From Ignelater luminosus (Eukaryota > Arthropoda > Insecta > Coleoptera > Elateridae), in contig VTPC01000398.1 of assembly GCA_011009095.1 (NCBI GenBank), positions 77,667 through 141,666 on the forward strand: a stretch of 64,000 nt of DNA, in the 5' to 3' direction. Below the pieces are notes generated by a model. It saw only the letters and a list, made by a program, of their open reading frames with translations, was not told the DNA's origin and did not search any database. The position numbers and the translations under genes are program-made. How positions within the stretch are numbered: position 1 is the first letter of the stretch; every line of letters begins with the position of its first letter. Of the stretch, positions 36,850 through 49,735 are shown piece by piece.

Positions 36850-38209
36850 CTTGTCTAACATACACGATAACCTGAAATCGATGTTGGTATGCGTACATTG
36901 ATACCCCTTGACTAAGTGTGCCGTATTTCCTACCTAGTTTATAAAGGTTGTTTTCTGTTATCTCAGTCACAGTGGCTAATAAATTTCTTTGACCACTGCT
37001 AGGTATTTGGAATTTGAAGAATTTAACATTTTCTTAGCTTGCTTTTCTGGATTGGATAGAGACATTTTTCTTTTTTTCTTTACATCGCTTATTCTATATT
37101 CGGATCCGGATTTCCATTATTTACAAGATTTTCAGGAACAGACGTTTCTGCCACACAAGTTGCAGTTGCAGACTTTTGAACTTCCTGGTTATGTGACACA
37201 ATTGAACAGTCCACATTTATATTATTATTTTGAATTATAATTGGTTCTGTAGACTGCTCAGCCTTTTGATTTTTAAAAAGCATTTCCAAGTCTTCTTCTG
37301 AATTTACATCTGCTAGAACTTCGTGTAATAAAAAGCTTTTTAAACCAATTTTCAACTTTGTACCGAACATGGCCTCATATGGACTACAATTTATACCACT
37401 GTAATGTGCTCTGTTCTTCATTAGCTAAACACAACGTAAGCCTGCTGACCATTTGTTTGTTTTGTTGTCTTCTAACTACGCACTAAGCATGTTTGATTGG
37501 CCCTTTTTACTGATCCTTGACTTTGGGAATGTCTGGGTTTACCATGTAGCATTTTTAACTCAGTCCACATGCTACAAAGCTCTTTGACAATATCGCTAAC
37601 AAATTCTCGGCCATTGTCACTATGAAGTACAGTTGATGCACCGAATATTGTGAAAATATCTAAGAGTACATGCGCTATTTCTTCAGCTCTTTTGCTTGTA
37701 AGAGGTCGGAGTTGAACGAATTTGGTAAAATGGTCTTCGTAAACTAGTATAAATTTATAGCTACCATGGGCTTGCGATTGCATATCGATTAAATCGACTT
37801 GGCATCTTGTATTCATTTCTTTACTTGATAGTGGTTTTACTACCAAACCTTTCTTTGGAATATTGTGTTTTTTGACAGGTCATATATAAGTTTAGATAGA
37901 TAACAATCATCTGTCTTGGATGTTTTTATACTTAGAATTTACTTCCTTTTCCATGGGGTTTCTACTACCGTGCCTGATGAAAATATGAACATCGTGCAAT
38001 ACTTCAAATATTTCTTCTGCGTGGACGTAGTACTTAATTACATTATCGTCTTTTACAGGAACAATCAACTTTGCTGGTGTTTTTTTCGTCTGTTTATTTT
38101 TAAATCTTTTTACTTCTTGTATCATCTCCAAGTAGACTGTTCCTGTGGAAATGTGTGTATTTTGACCTTTTGTTGAGTTTAGTTTAGTCAATCGGTAGCG
38201 ATTCCCCAT
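36850..38209 (-). pseudogene. KRBA2/Ginger-like integrase-transposase, copy A (decayed)
   Basis: In order on the minus strand: an N-terminal segment from ATG 38209 (100 codons) with KLIVPVKDD and an LHDVH pair (His72, His75) of an HHCC zinc site. Stops between 37906 and 37847 where the Cys pair should be. A core (37846-37472) with QVDLIDMQSQ (first Asp) and HSDNGREF (second Asp). A linker (37421-37089) starting MKNRAHYSGI...SPYEAMFG and EEDLEMLF. A C-terminal RNLLATVTEITENNLYKLGR block (36995-36890). The catalytic Glu in SQGSVKRANQ is replaced by Lys (37505-37507). Integrase-fold proteins of this kind (KRBA2, SCAND3, GIN/Ginger) join DNA ends; this copy has several stops, frameshifts and a missing metal-binding residue. 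Confidence 0.8.
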
Positions 38210-38354
38210 TGTTTAAATAAGAAATTAAAAACGAATTGTCATAAACAAACCACCTGCCGCACACAAAACAATGTGAAAGCCTCAAAACAAACTACCGCCG
38301 CTGTCTAACTAACTAACTACTGTCACAGAAAAAAAAACTAAAAGTGAGCCGCTG

Positions 38355-38575
38355 ATTTATTACATTGCCCGGAATCTGCTGTTTGCAGCACGCTGATTGG
38401 TTGCTGGAAAACGCATGATGTTTTTTAAATGTCGATTTATCATATAGCCCGGCCACAGCTTTACAGTTTTCATAATGCTCAGACCATCTGATAAATTGTA
38501 GAAATTTATTAAATGGCCCGCTCCAGCTGGGCAGTATTCATAATGACTGGGCACTATACATAATGCCCGAGATAA
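38355..38575. repeat. GCCC-motif cluster upstream of integrase copy A
   Basis: In about 220 bp the motif (A/T)(A/T)TGCCCGR or its complement recurs: ATTGCCCGG (about 38363), TATAGCCCGG (about 38443), AATGGCCCGC (about 38512), CTGGGCAG, CTGGGCAC and ATAATGCCCGA (about 38560). GGGCACTATACATAATGCCC (38551-38570) is an imperfect palindrome. These are candidate subterminal sites for the element encoding copy A. One further match, TGCGGGCATTA (35451-35461), lies at the far side of copy B. Confidence 0.5.
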
Positions 38576-41500
38576 TCGCTTAGTCTATAATATATATAAT
38601 GACATCGATATCAGAAACAGCCTGTATGTATAGTGATATGAGACAAAAGAACTTTTTGATTTTGTTATTTGTTTTTCATTTGCCAAGCCAATTTTAACGA
38701 CAACGACAATAATATAACTATTAATCAAAGGAATAGACTTGGCAAATTTATTTCATCACTAACGAAAATAACGACAACAAGAAACAAACCTTCTTTTGGT
38801 AGCAGCAACATTAATTATAGAATTTAACATCAGTTAAACTGTCATGTTACTAATAGGAAATTCTCTTGGCCGTTATATTATACTAATAGATCCGCGAATT
38901 TGGATCCTAAATTTACCTACCTTGTTTGTAGGAACAGCGTACGCAGTCTCTAGGTGATTGTGAGTTCAAGCTACTTATCAGATTTGACGAATTTAATTAG
39001 TCAAAACAATTATTCCCATTGGGGTACAGCTCAGTTTGTTCTGTAATAATATTACTTCTAAGAGCATACCCGATTATTATTGTACTGCAATAGATGTTAC
39101 CCATACAGTTCAATTTAAATGCTGCTGGTTTTGTTATAACTGAATACAATCTTTTGCGAAATTTATTATTTATTTCAGTTAGAAAAGGAAACAACAAAAT
39201 TTTAAGTCTGCTTTACAGCAGAATGAATTCTACTTGGTTATTATAAAATAAACAATACAGCAGTAGATATTTTGTGTTTATTTAAAAAATAATTTATTTA
39301 AGTACACAGGTGCTTAAAAACAGAGTTTAAGTCTGGAGTACTTCCAAGACCTTAAATACTTCTACCTAAAAGTAATTCGAAATTTGTCTCGGGCACTTTA
39401 ATTAGTAGAAGGGTTTTCAGAATTCCCCATTAGCCATTAAATCTTTATCTCTCTTCAGACGAGTGTTTTTGATTTTATACAACCTTTTCCTAATGTATAC
39501 ACAAATTCCTGACTTAAACACGACATAAGTGACAGACTAGTCAAAGAATAATTAAATTATGCTTTATTTATATATTATTTATTATTGTGATACGTGGAAA
39601 CACTGAAAACTTCTGCGTCTAGAATTATTGTAAAATAAAAAATTTGGGCAATTTGCAAAAATTGAATCAAAATGTCAGTATGTCCTTTAACCTCCTGATT
39701 TGAAACTTAATAGACTAATAGCGTAAGACAAGAAGTCCCTTAATTCAACCAACCATCACTTATGCAAACGGTCATCAAAGTCCTATAGTCCTACGTAGTC
39801 GAGCAAATCCCTAGCGGGTGTTAATAAGTTTACATGCAGCCAGAATCTTTACATAAATCAATATACCTACTATTCATACGAATTTAATCGTAATATCATA
39901 AATGTAATAAAGAATAACATCTCAAATGAAATTATTGAAAAGGTAGAACGAAGCATTAAAAATGAAGATCGATAGGCATACTGCTACCAACATATGAGAA
40001 AAGTCATCTTTCACGTTCCATCATCATAGATTATTAAGGTATACCTTGTCAACGAAGAAAGAATTTTAAGTTTTAGATCAAAAGAGCTGTCTCTCAATTT
40101 CATTTTCAATTTTCAGTAACACAACTTGTAAGATAAAAAAATGTTTTTTAAAAAATTCTACATCTCCAGATCGAGAAAACACTCGTTTTCATTTTCCGGG
40201 GTAACGAACCATTCAAATGGTTACATTAAAAAACACGGAGTTTAACGAGCTAATCTAATGTTAGACAAGATTGCCGTCAGGCTGTCACATGAGAAATTAC
40301 CTACCTGCAGATATTTAACTAAATTTTATTTTAAATCAAAACCGTTTTCCTTTTTTGCGCTATGAGAAAGATCCTTTATTTACATTTAAACATAACCTAG
40401 TCATACTGTTTTAATTTTCTGCATGGAAAACTAAATTTATTTTAAATGTTGGGATTAATTTAGTTATATAGGTTTTATGTGACGTTTAATTTTATTCCCA
40501 GCATTGCACTAGTTTTTACTTAATTAAAATTATTTCAAAACTGTATTGCATTTGATAAACTAAAACGGGATGATTTAATTATGAATCAATATACGGGAGA
40601 CCAATAATTCATTATAATGGAATGATGTATTGTTTTCATTGTCAATTCGTGTAATATTGAGTGTAAAGAGTTAACCTTAAAATCAAATACCAACTACAAT
40701 TTTTAGAGCAAATAGTTTTGTCGCTAAAGACTAACTTATTAATTTCAAGTTAAGCTATAAACTTTTTATTAAAAAAGTTAATTTGGCAAATTGTCATTTA
40801 CCTTACATATTAGTTATTATTAAAGGTCAAGTAAAGATTTACATTTAAAGATAACGTGGTAAGGAGTTGTGCAATTTTGTTAACGTCAGAAGCCATTGAC
40901 GTACGAGTTATTTTGTCTTAGAGTTTATACACTTTTAAGTTTTAAATAATTCTCGTATGGTATATTATTGTAATTACGAGAGAAAATCCCCGCGTCATTA
41001 GTTTATGATGCAAGTGCCAATACTTTATTGGGTGCGTTTATACATTTATTTTTGTCTAACATGTATCAATGCGCCGAGTAAAAAATGTCGTAACTTGCAG
41101 TACAAATTAGTGACGCGGTAATCTTCTCTCGTGATTAGAAGAGTAGATCGTACGTCAATGCTCATGACGTCAACAATTCTTTAGAATTAAACTTTCACTT
41201 GGTCATGTACATGGTTTACTTATTAATATCTCAAAGTCACTTGCTATTTTATATACACCAGACTTCTTATACAGACTATACAATATGATAGCGTTAAGTT
41301 CGGCATATCCGAAGAGCTCTTGGAAGCAGTCGATTCTTTAACTGTAAGATAGACCTGATTTTTAAATGACAGAAACCTGTATCCACTTCATCGTCTTCCT
41401 TGCTATATGTAAGCTGATGGCTTAGGTTCAAGATAGCAGGGTTTAGTAGATTCTTGCTGTGTCTGTGGAAGTATTATAGCAATATAGTGCGAGCTAATGG

Positions 41501-44500
41501 TCGGTCAATATGTAAAGAATTTGCAGAAAAACCCAAAGTTAACAATTCAAATTGGTTTTAAATACCCTTATTACCTAATTTGAAAAGTGTAATCTCCTTC
41601 GACGAACCATAAACTGTATCTTTGATATAACAGTCGCACACTTGCATTAATAACATTTTACTGTTTCCTGTACACTTTAGTAAGATATTTGATGACATCT
41701 AGAGTTTTCCTACAGTAGTTGCTAGTTTATTTGACAAGATAAACGACGATCAAAAATAAGGCCAAAAAACGAGTTTTTCCAATGAGATTGAAAGTTTCAG
41801 TGCCCGGTTGCAGCTGAGGATTTGCGTGCCACGTTGGCTTTCTGCAAAAATGCAACTGAAATTTGTGAATAAATATAATTTGCTCTGTGTGTCGTCGTTT
41901 AGGTATTGGCAAACGTAAACCTTGTGTCGGCACGACCAATATTTTTGTGGTAGTTATCGAGAACAACAACATAACACTAATTGAGGATTTTCCTAGGATT
42001 CCATTCTCAAAAGAGAAGATTTTGGAAAAACGTTTCCTAATATACAACAAGTTTTGGCATATCACGTGACGCTGTGCCGTACGCTTTGAATAGGTCTACA
42101 AGAATGGTTACCACGTGATGTTATCTAAGAAATACAGCTCTAGCTGGATAGAACGTCAATAGTAGAACAGTTTTTTCGAAAGACCAATTGTACATTGCTC
42201 AGACCGTAATTAGCAACCTTTCTAGTACTCTAATTGTTGAAATGTCAGAGATATTAGATTGCAATTACTTACACATCCGTTTTGTTTTAATTTTCTTTTT
42301 TTTTTAAAAACTGAATCGCAACTGAATCATTTCAAACATAACCGTCTACTCTAAACGAAGAACGAAGTAAGAAATGTTTTTAGGGAATTACAATGAAATT
42401 TACAATAAAGTGGCACGTTGTAGTCTAATGAATGCCGAGAGTTGCAATTCAATAGACACACAAGTCGATTTCTTGATTGTTATAAGTTTTCAAAATACAT
42501 GTGACCCTTACTAATAGCATCAGATTGCTCTGCAAGAGAATTAACACATTTGTTGAAAGTAGACGGAATTCTTTCTTCGTGATTCATTGGCAATTACCCC
42601 GCATTTTATTCCTGATGGTACAGGTGTTTCCTCAGTTCCCTTTGAAAGGGATGTCATTTCACATAGGCAAGACATATTTTACCACGAATCTTTTTTAGAT
42701 TGCTACAATGTTTTTCACATTTTTAATTTGAGTTGCTTTTTTATTTTATTAAATTCTTGGTCGCAGCGTTAGATCTATAAAATGAACGAAAGTCTCGTTT
42801 TTCTAAGATACATATGCCTGGTTTTGTCATTTTCCATTTACAATAATTGTAGATTTCCGGGACTGTTAATGAAATTGATATTATTGGGGAAAGTATTGTT
42901 ACCGAGTTAATTCAGCAAAAACAGTCACTCTAAATAACAGGTTAACTCTGGAGAGCAAGCATAAGATCTATGGTGGTAAATTTGCTATTTCCTGTATCAA
43001 GATAAGTTTTGCCATCGTTATTTAAGCTAAATGTTAAGCTAAGTTCTTGAGATAAACGTGGAATAAGTTTAACCAAGTAGAGCTTCAAAATCCTGCACAG
43101 ATCACAGATTTCCAGGTAGATATTATGCAACATAATGTTACAATAAAGTAGAAATTTGAATGGAGCTAGAGTTTCTCAAGCTAGCTCCCTATACGAATGA
43201 AAGTACTCACATTAATGGTTTGCACTAGTAACTATCTTTGAAAAACTCTTCCTCCAGATAAAGGATAATGAGACAATCTAGATTTATCTGTAAGATATGA
43301 GATTTTCTCATGTCAATTCACTAATCGAATGTACTCGGTTGCTTTTTATATAACAAGCATGAGCTTAATAATTACATTCACCGGCCTAGTGATGGTCTTA
43401 ACATAGAGGTCTATACTTTCACATGGAACAAAAAGAACGCAAAGTGCGCTTTTTTTATTTAAATGTTTTTATGTTTCAGGTTTTAGAGACATGGAATACT
43501 GTATTCTGCATAAGTATAAGTGACAATTTCCGCTTTTACAGTTTTTACGTTTTTTTCTTTCATAACAAAGATTTAATTAATATGTGCTACGACGAATAGA
43601 AACCTCTGAAAAGGTAGAATTGACGTAGAGGAGCAACCAAAGTTAGTTTTTATTACATTCGACGTAAATCCAAACGTCCCTCGTATAATTTATGTTTCTT
43701 ATAGTATGGTAGATACTATATATCAAGAATAGTAAGAATATTACAATAGATATAAATATCAAATGCATACTTAGTGTTTTTTCTTTTGGTTAGATAGTCA
43801 TAACAATCTTTACAAACAAAACTCCCATTTTCAAGTATACTATACATAGATCTTCTTAAAGAAAGATTTAAAGAAAATTTTATAGTAAACTAATATATGT
43901 ATGTAGAAATCGGGTAGCATAGTAAATAAATTGTGTACTTAATTAAAAGTATCAATTTCAGCTTCAGGTTTTTAATTTTACTTGTCAAAATCAAACGGTC
44001 TGATGAAATTTAAATTTTTAATTTGAGGGAATTGAACTTCAGAACTACCATCATACATAATAAGTTATTTAATTAGTATCAGAAAAAACATGAATTTCGT
44101 CTTAATAAAATTCGTGTTGTAACAGTTACTTAACTGTGTATTCTTTAGTTTCATTTAATGGAAAACAGATCTTTTTCATTACACTGTTTTTAGGTTATAT
44201 TTTCAGGGTTACTCTCATCGATTCGTCTGTATAAATATCACCTTCTTGTTATTTGAGATACTGCCGAATATTACTTTTTTATTTATCTCTTTTTATTATT
44301 AGACACAATAACTTTGTAATATTTTCGCATTCAACAAAATTCCTACGTTCTTTAAGATATATATCTATAATTTGTGTACTTGCCAAATCTAATTTTAACA
44401 AAAACACTAAAATAACAAAATGTGTTTGATATTCTGAATTCCTATTTTTTGCCTCGCTACATTTTTATTGTTTTTAGTTTTTTCTCTACAGCATAAGTTT

Positions 44501-46479
44501 TAGATTTATAGGAAATTTGATATTATACATAGATATACGCGATGCTGTTTAATATAGTTATTAAAATAAAATAAGCAAACTTGAAACATCTCACATGCTA
44601 AAAAAAAGAATAAGTTACATACTACAAGTAGTACAACTTAAACTCAAAGTTTGATATTCAAAACCGTTATATCACGTCTTAAGTTAGTTACATCATCCGA
44701 CCCCTATGTAAACTCCATTAGCAAGATAATTAAGACAATAATGTCAGGTAATCTAAGACGTACAGTCCAAATTATTGGATTACTTATTATTGTACTATGT
44801 AAACTTACGATAATACTAATTTTGTGAAATAAAATGTTGACAAGCTTGTACCTTATTAAAATAATTAAGAGGAACTGAACTAAATTTCACAAAAGGTAAT
44901 TAAATATAGATATTGCAAGTATAATTGAAATAATTGAATTGAAGTATATCCGTGATAATCTAGCATTGCATTTATTAATTATTATGACAGGGGAATTGAA
45001 TTTCTGTAATTTTCATATTTAAACACGTGTAAACGAACAAATTGTTGTTTACGTCGAACTGAAATAACTACGAAGTAGGTAGGCACAAGCAGTACATTTA
45101 ATTAGGAAGCAAACAAGTTAAAATGTTAGATATTCCACTTCTACACTCTTTTTTAAATTTTATTATTTTTTTAAGATATCAATCTACAGATTTACTCCAA
45201 TTATAAATTATTAAATTTTATGTCTATGTATCTATTCTATTTGTAATATCCTGCAAGACGATCTTTGTACTTTCTTTTCCTCTAACTGATTGCTTAAAGA
45301 CTTTAGATATGGGTATAATCAAGTCAATCAAAACTGTAAGTTTTACAGTCACTTTTTATTGTTTGCCTGACTGTTCCCATAAGACAAAAGCAAATTCGAT
45401 CTGCTAAGTATTCCTTCACATCAAGATCTCTCTTAGATGTGTAGAAAAATAATCTAATATTTAAATTACTGACCAGTATGAAACAAATTTGATTCACTCA
45501 GTAAATTTGGTGAGGAGGTTTATTCTTTCCCAAATGTGGCACTAAACAATTCTTGATTAATAAGTCAGTTGTCCGGTCGTCTTTTCTTAAGATAATAACG
45601 AACAAATGGAATGCTAGAATTGTTTTCAATTTACCACGTAATTCCTTTTTGGTATCCTTTTTAACAAAAATCCTGTGTGATATAACTCTCTTTTTTCGAT
45701 AGTGCCCAGACGATGCGATACAAGAAATTAACTTAGGATCTTTTAAGATTTCAAACTTTGTAGAATTCATTGGTATGCAGATTATCACAATTCTTTGTTA
45801 CAGGTTATCAAGTAAGATCTTTGTGAACAAAGTGTTGTTAGTTAACGAAACTGTTATATCAAGGATAACATCCATATTGACTACCTAATGTGTCATTAAC
45901 TAAAACCAAACAACTTCGAACCTGTAATAGAGCTTAACAATAACCGAATCATATAAGTTTTTTTTAAAACTCTAAAGCTCAATATAAAATTAAGTTATAA
46001 TTTTCCTTAAATCATGCAAATATGGAAATGACCCGTAATAAATAGTTAAACTATTGCACCACTATACTAAAGACACTGAAACCCCAAAACCTGTCTTTTT
46101 TTGTAGATACAACGTATGTTATTAGAAGAGCAGGATAACAAGAAGGCTAAACCTGGTACAGCAATTTTTTGATCATTTTTTTCTGTTTGCTTCCTAATCG
46201 TGCTATATTTCACATCCATTGATAGGCGTCCGTAGGTGTTCAAAATAACTATAGTAAAGATTGTTACACTACTAAGCTCATTTCACCTTATATCGTTTTG
46301 ATTAGTTACTATACCTTGTTTAACAAAAGATTGCCGTGAGTTTGTATAATATACTTAACAAAGCAAAATAGGTGCTATAAAGTAAACTTGAAATATACAA
46401 TAGCAACTAAAGTTTGAAGTTAAATTTATTTTAAAAAAGAACTATACTTAATCCTTCCATCTACTACAATGACAGTGTA
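38576..46479. other. AT-rich non-coding stretch
   Basis: No convincing exon or repeat. Frames at 41727-42069 exist on both strands as mutual shadows and match nothing I know. The 96-codon minus frame at 45498-45788 has no motif. Confidence 0.5.
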
Positions 46480-46860
46480 GATGCTGGAACAAAACTCATC
46501 GATAATGCACTAAAGAATATCATCTTTCATGGCGTCACTTTCTCTGGATATGATATTTTTGAGATCCTAAGGTATTCTGGGTGCACCATAGAGCATTCTG
46601 TCGATCAGATAATCAAATATAAAATCATATATAGGTGTTGACGTCTCGTAGAGTAGCCAATCAATGCCATGTCCAGTGAACTTTAAGAATTCACAACAAT
46701 GACCCGATCTTGAAATATTTCTTGAGGTCAAACAAGGATTTCAGCAGTATGGTGTGAACATGTTTTCTTTTACATAAACCAGTAGTTTCAAAATCGTACT
46801 CTAGTAATTGCCTGTAACTCTAAGCTATAATGATGCTCTCTACAGAAATTGGCTGTGTAA
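46480..46860 (+). pseudogene. Possible non-LTR reverse transcriptase relic
   Basis: Plus-strand readings give DIFEILRYSGC (about 46550) and, about 58 codons later in another frame, LEIFLEVKQGFQQYGVNMF (about 46712-46768). The spacing and pattern resemble LWxIL...YGIP followed by FxVxxGVRQGCxLSPxLF in non-LTR reverse transcriptases. The region is crossed by stops and the catalytic Y/F-x-D-D box was not found, so the call is weak. Confidence 0.3.
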
Positions 46861-47907
46861 TACCACCTAGGCCAATGGCATATTAAAGAGTAACTATCTG
46901 TGAATAAAGTGGTGGAGTAACTTAAAAATGTGAGTCACAGTGATGATACAAATAAATCTTTTTATTGGCCTAGTTTAAATTGGAGTTAATCAATGAATGA
47001 AATGAGAACAGTTCTGAAAATACTAACCTTTTCCTACGACAATATACTAAGTAAAATATTTTAAAGTAGAGGAAAGCTTTTTAACACCTTTTTTGCGCCA
47101 CCCAGTAGGAAATCTGTAGTTTCAGGCTGGTGGTTGAAATTCAAAATCTTGAATTTGATAGCTTAGGATGAATACCTACCTGAATAGACGGTTCTTGTTT
47201 GTGATGAAACCATTACAAGCTTACCCGAAGCCGGGTTTATTCACTACTTACATTTGTTAATAATATCATAGATAGTTTTCAACAATGAAAAACGTTAGAT
47301 AGTGGCGACCTCTGGTCTAATACCTACATAGTCATTTCTACTTTACTTAATGTCTCTTTGTCTTTCTTTTTTATAAATTCGAGGTTTATTGGATGTGGGA
47401 TGTGGATGTTAACATCAGAGTTTCTTAAAGTTAATGATAACAGCTTTACCTTATTGCTTTTCTAGGATTTTATAAATCAACATATTTTTTCTTTTTTTTG
47501 CATATTTTTCTTTAGATAGTATGGACCTTTCTTTTATTTTAAGGTTTTTGTTTCTATTTACAAGTACCACACAGGCTTTGTATCTTTAATAGATTTAACA
47601 GTTTGTCTTGCAACCAACAGATTTGCCAATGCCAATTGGCAAAATAGACAACTTTTGAAAAACGATATTGTAGTTATCTCATTCAATCTCATACTCTCTG
47701 TAGTTAGCATATACTAAATTGCATAGAAAACCATTAAACCGTTGTTTGAGACAAAATTACATTTTGGATTGCTTAGTTATAAGACAAAGGTCGTGAAAGT
47801 CACTGAGAAGCAACGTTGTGGTTACTGTAAACATTTGAGTTAAATATCAAGCATAGTTGAAAATAAATTAAAGTTTAAAGACTTTCAAACAAGTAAATAA
47901 TAGAGGA
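46861..47907. other. AT-rich spacer
   Basis: A GC-richer piece near 47100-47250 (GGCTGGTGGTTGAAATTC, then ACCCGAAGCCGGGT, an imperfect palindrome near 47224) may belong to a repeat. Nothing else was recognised. Confidence 0.4.
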
Positions 47908-48075
47908 AGCTTTGGTAGCTCTGCTAGTTAGGCGTCCAACTATCAACCCGAAAGTTTACCGAGGTTCTAAGCTTTTCACCAGGAAAGAATCTGTGAAAGG
48001 ATGCCATCCTCCGGGAATGTAAAGCAGTACGTAGGCTCCGTGTGACTACAATAAATTGCACGTTAAATCCCTTTT
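47908..48075 (+). repeat. tRNA-derived SINE, second family
   Basis: The head looks like a degraded tRNA gene. A box: GGTAGCTCTGCTAGTTAGG at 47914-47932. An anticodon-arm-like segment follows (GTCCAACTATCAACCCGAAAG). B-box remnant: GAGGTTCTAAGC at about 47961-47972, where GGTTCRANYCC is expected. A non-tRNA body follows (GCCATCCTCCGGGAATGTAA through GTAGGCTCCGTGTGACTAC, ending in a CGTTAAATCCCTT tail). The B-box changes and the long body argue against a functional tRNA. The body differs from the 3871/63007 family. Confidence 0.65.
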
Positions 48076-49541
48076 TTCCGAGTTTAGCTAAATTCTAATT
48101 GGCGGAAAAATGACCACATGTAGGAATTAAAGTTACGAGGCCAAAAAACGACGATTATTATGTATTTCTTAATCATCCGTTATTTAAAAAACAAGGAAAA
48201 TATTTCGAATGACCGAATGACTCTGAAATTGGAAAATATCGACAACATTAAGAGATATAATTAAATATTAACAGGAATTTTTAGGTCTGAGAAAAAAAGA
48301 AAGCTTTAATTACATTTTATAAAAGTTTGATTTTCTCAACAATCAACCGTTTTCTATTTATCTGACGTAGGTATACCTAATATTTCAAGTACTGAGGCAT
48401 TTGTTTTATCTAGAGCCTTCTTTTCTTTTAAATTTACATTTGGGGATTTCCTTTAAATATTTGATTTATACCGAGGACATGCATATAAAACGATATACGT
48501 TAAATATGCGTTTTAAAATTCCGATCATGACAGTCAACTTTTTTTTCTTGATAAAGTCGTCTTTAATCTAGAACAAAGTCATTTAAGTAGAACTAATTGT
48601 AATTGCTGAGATAAAGACGAATTCTTTAAATGATAGATTTCAAATTAAAAATGGTTTAATTAAAATAATTTACTGAAGTAAACTTCCTAAATTGGTATTA
48701 TATTTATAAAATCAGTTACTTAATGAATTTCTGATACGGAACACAATTTATATTTTACAAATTAAAACACCGAAAAATCCGATAAACCATTCAGTCGTAA
48801 TTTATCGGAGAATTATTTTTCGTTAAGGAAGATAAAAATTAAAACAAAGCAAGTTGAACTTTAGTCTTCCTCACCACCAAAAATTATTACAATAAATTGG
48901 CCACTTATATAAAATAACAAGCCTAATTAAGCCTCCTTTTTATACAGAACACCATTTTGTCATTCTAGTTGTCACCATATATTTCAATTACGTTTATATT
49001 AGTCTGCTATATATTTTTTGACCCTCAGTACTTGACATTGCAGGTTTCCAAATGCAAACTGATATGTTACTACCATCACTCTTACTATTTATCCATCATT
49101 CGATATAATTCAATGTACGGGAAATTGGGAAAAGCCGCAATGACGTCTTCACTTGACAACTCTTATCTAATGGAACGTTCTTCCATGAAAAGAAAATATT
49201 GATTTTTTAAATTTTACTTCTGCTGATCTATCTTATATTTTTTCAGTATCTTGTCACTGCTGGGAGGTTACTTTCACGGTTGATTTTCTACGCTGTTCCA
49301 TTAAAACTCCAAAAGTTGTATTTTTCTGATTCTGATTAAAAAAGTTTATAATATAATGCCCTCTTGTTCTATAAAAAAATACGAGACTAACAAACAACTT
49401 TAGAGCAGCAGAATGAAAAATATACTGTCTCTCACATGAATTACCGTAATAAAAAAAACTAAGTTGATTTAAATTTATATTGCCAAATATGTATGTGTAA
49501 TATATACAAAAAAAGAAATACAAAAAAGGTGCAAAGTTAAA
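48076..49541. other. AT-rich spacer
   Basis: No gene or repeat was recognised; frames at 48969-49202 and 49254-49523 lack motifs. Confidence 0.5.
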
Positions 49542-49735
49542 TTTCTTTATTTTGTTTGGAACGAATTTAATGAATTAGTACGTAAACANNNNNNNNNNNN
49601 NNNNNNNNNNNNNNNNNNNNNNNNNNNNNNNNNNNNNNNNNNNNNNNNNNNNNNNNNNNNNNNNNNNNNNNNNNNNNNNNNNNNNNNNTTTCTTTATTTT
49701 GTTTGGAACGAATTTAATGAATTAGTACGTAAACA
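49542..49735. other. 100-N assembly gap flanked by an identical 47-bp sequence
   Basis: The N run occupies 49589-49688. The 47 bases before it (49542-49588, TTTCTTTATTTTGTTTGGAA to ACGTAAACA) are repeated exactly right after it (49689-49735). The most economical reading is two contig ends that overlap and were scaffolded without merging, so the true sequence would be 147 bases shorter. Confidence 0.9.

Noticed and set aside
41727-42069. Overlapping frames on both strands (60 and 112 codons)
   Set aside because: Mutual shadows without a family match or splice signals.
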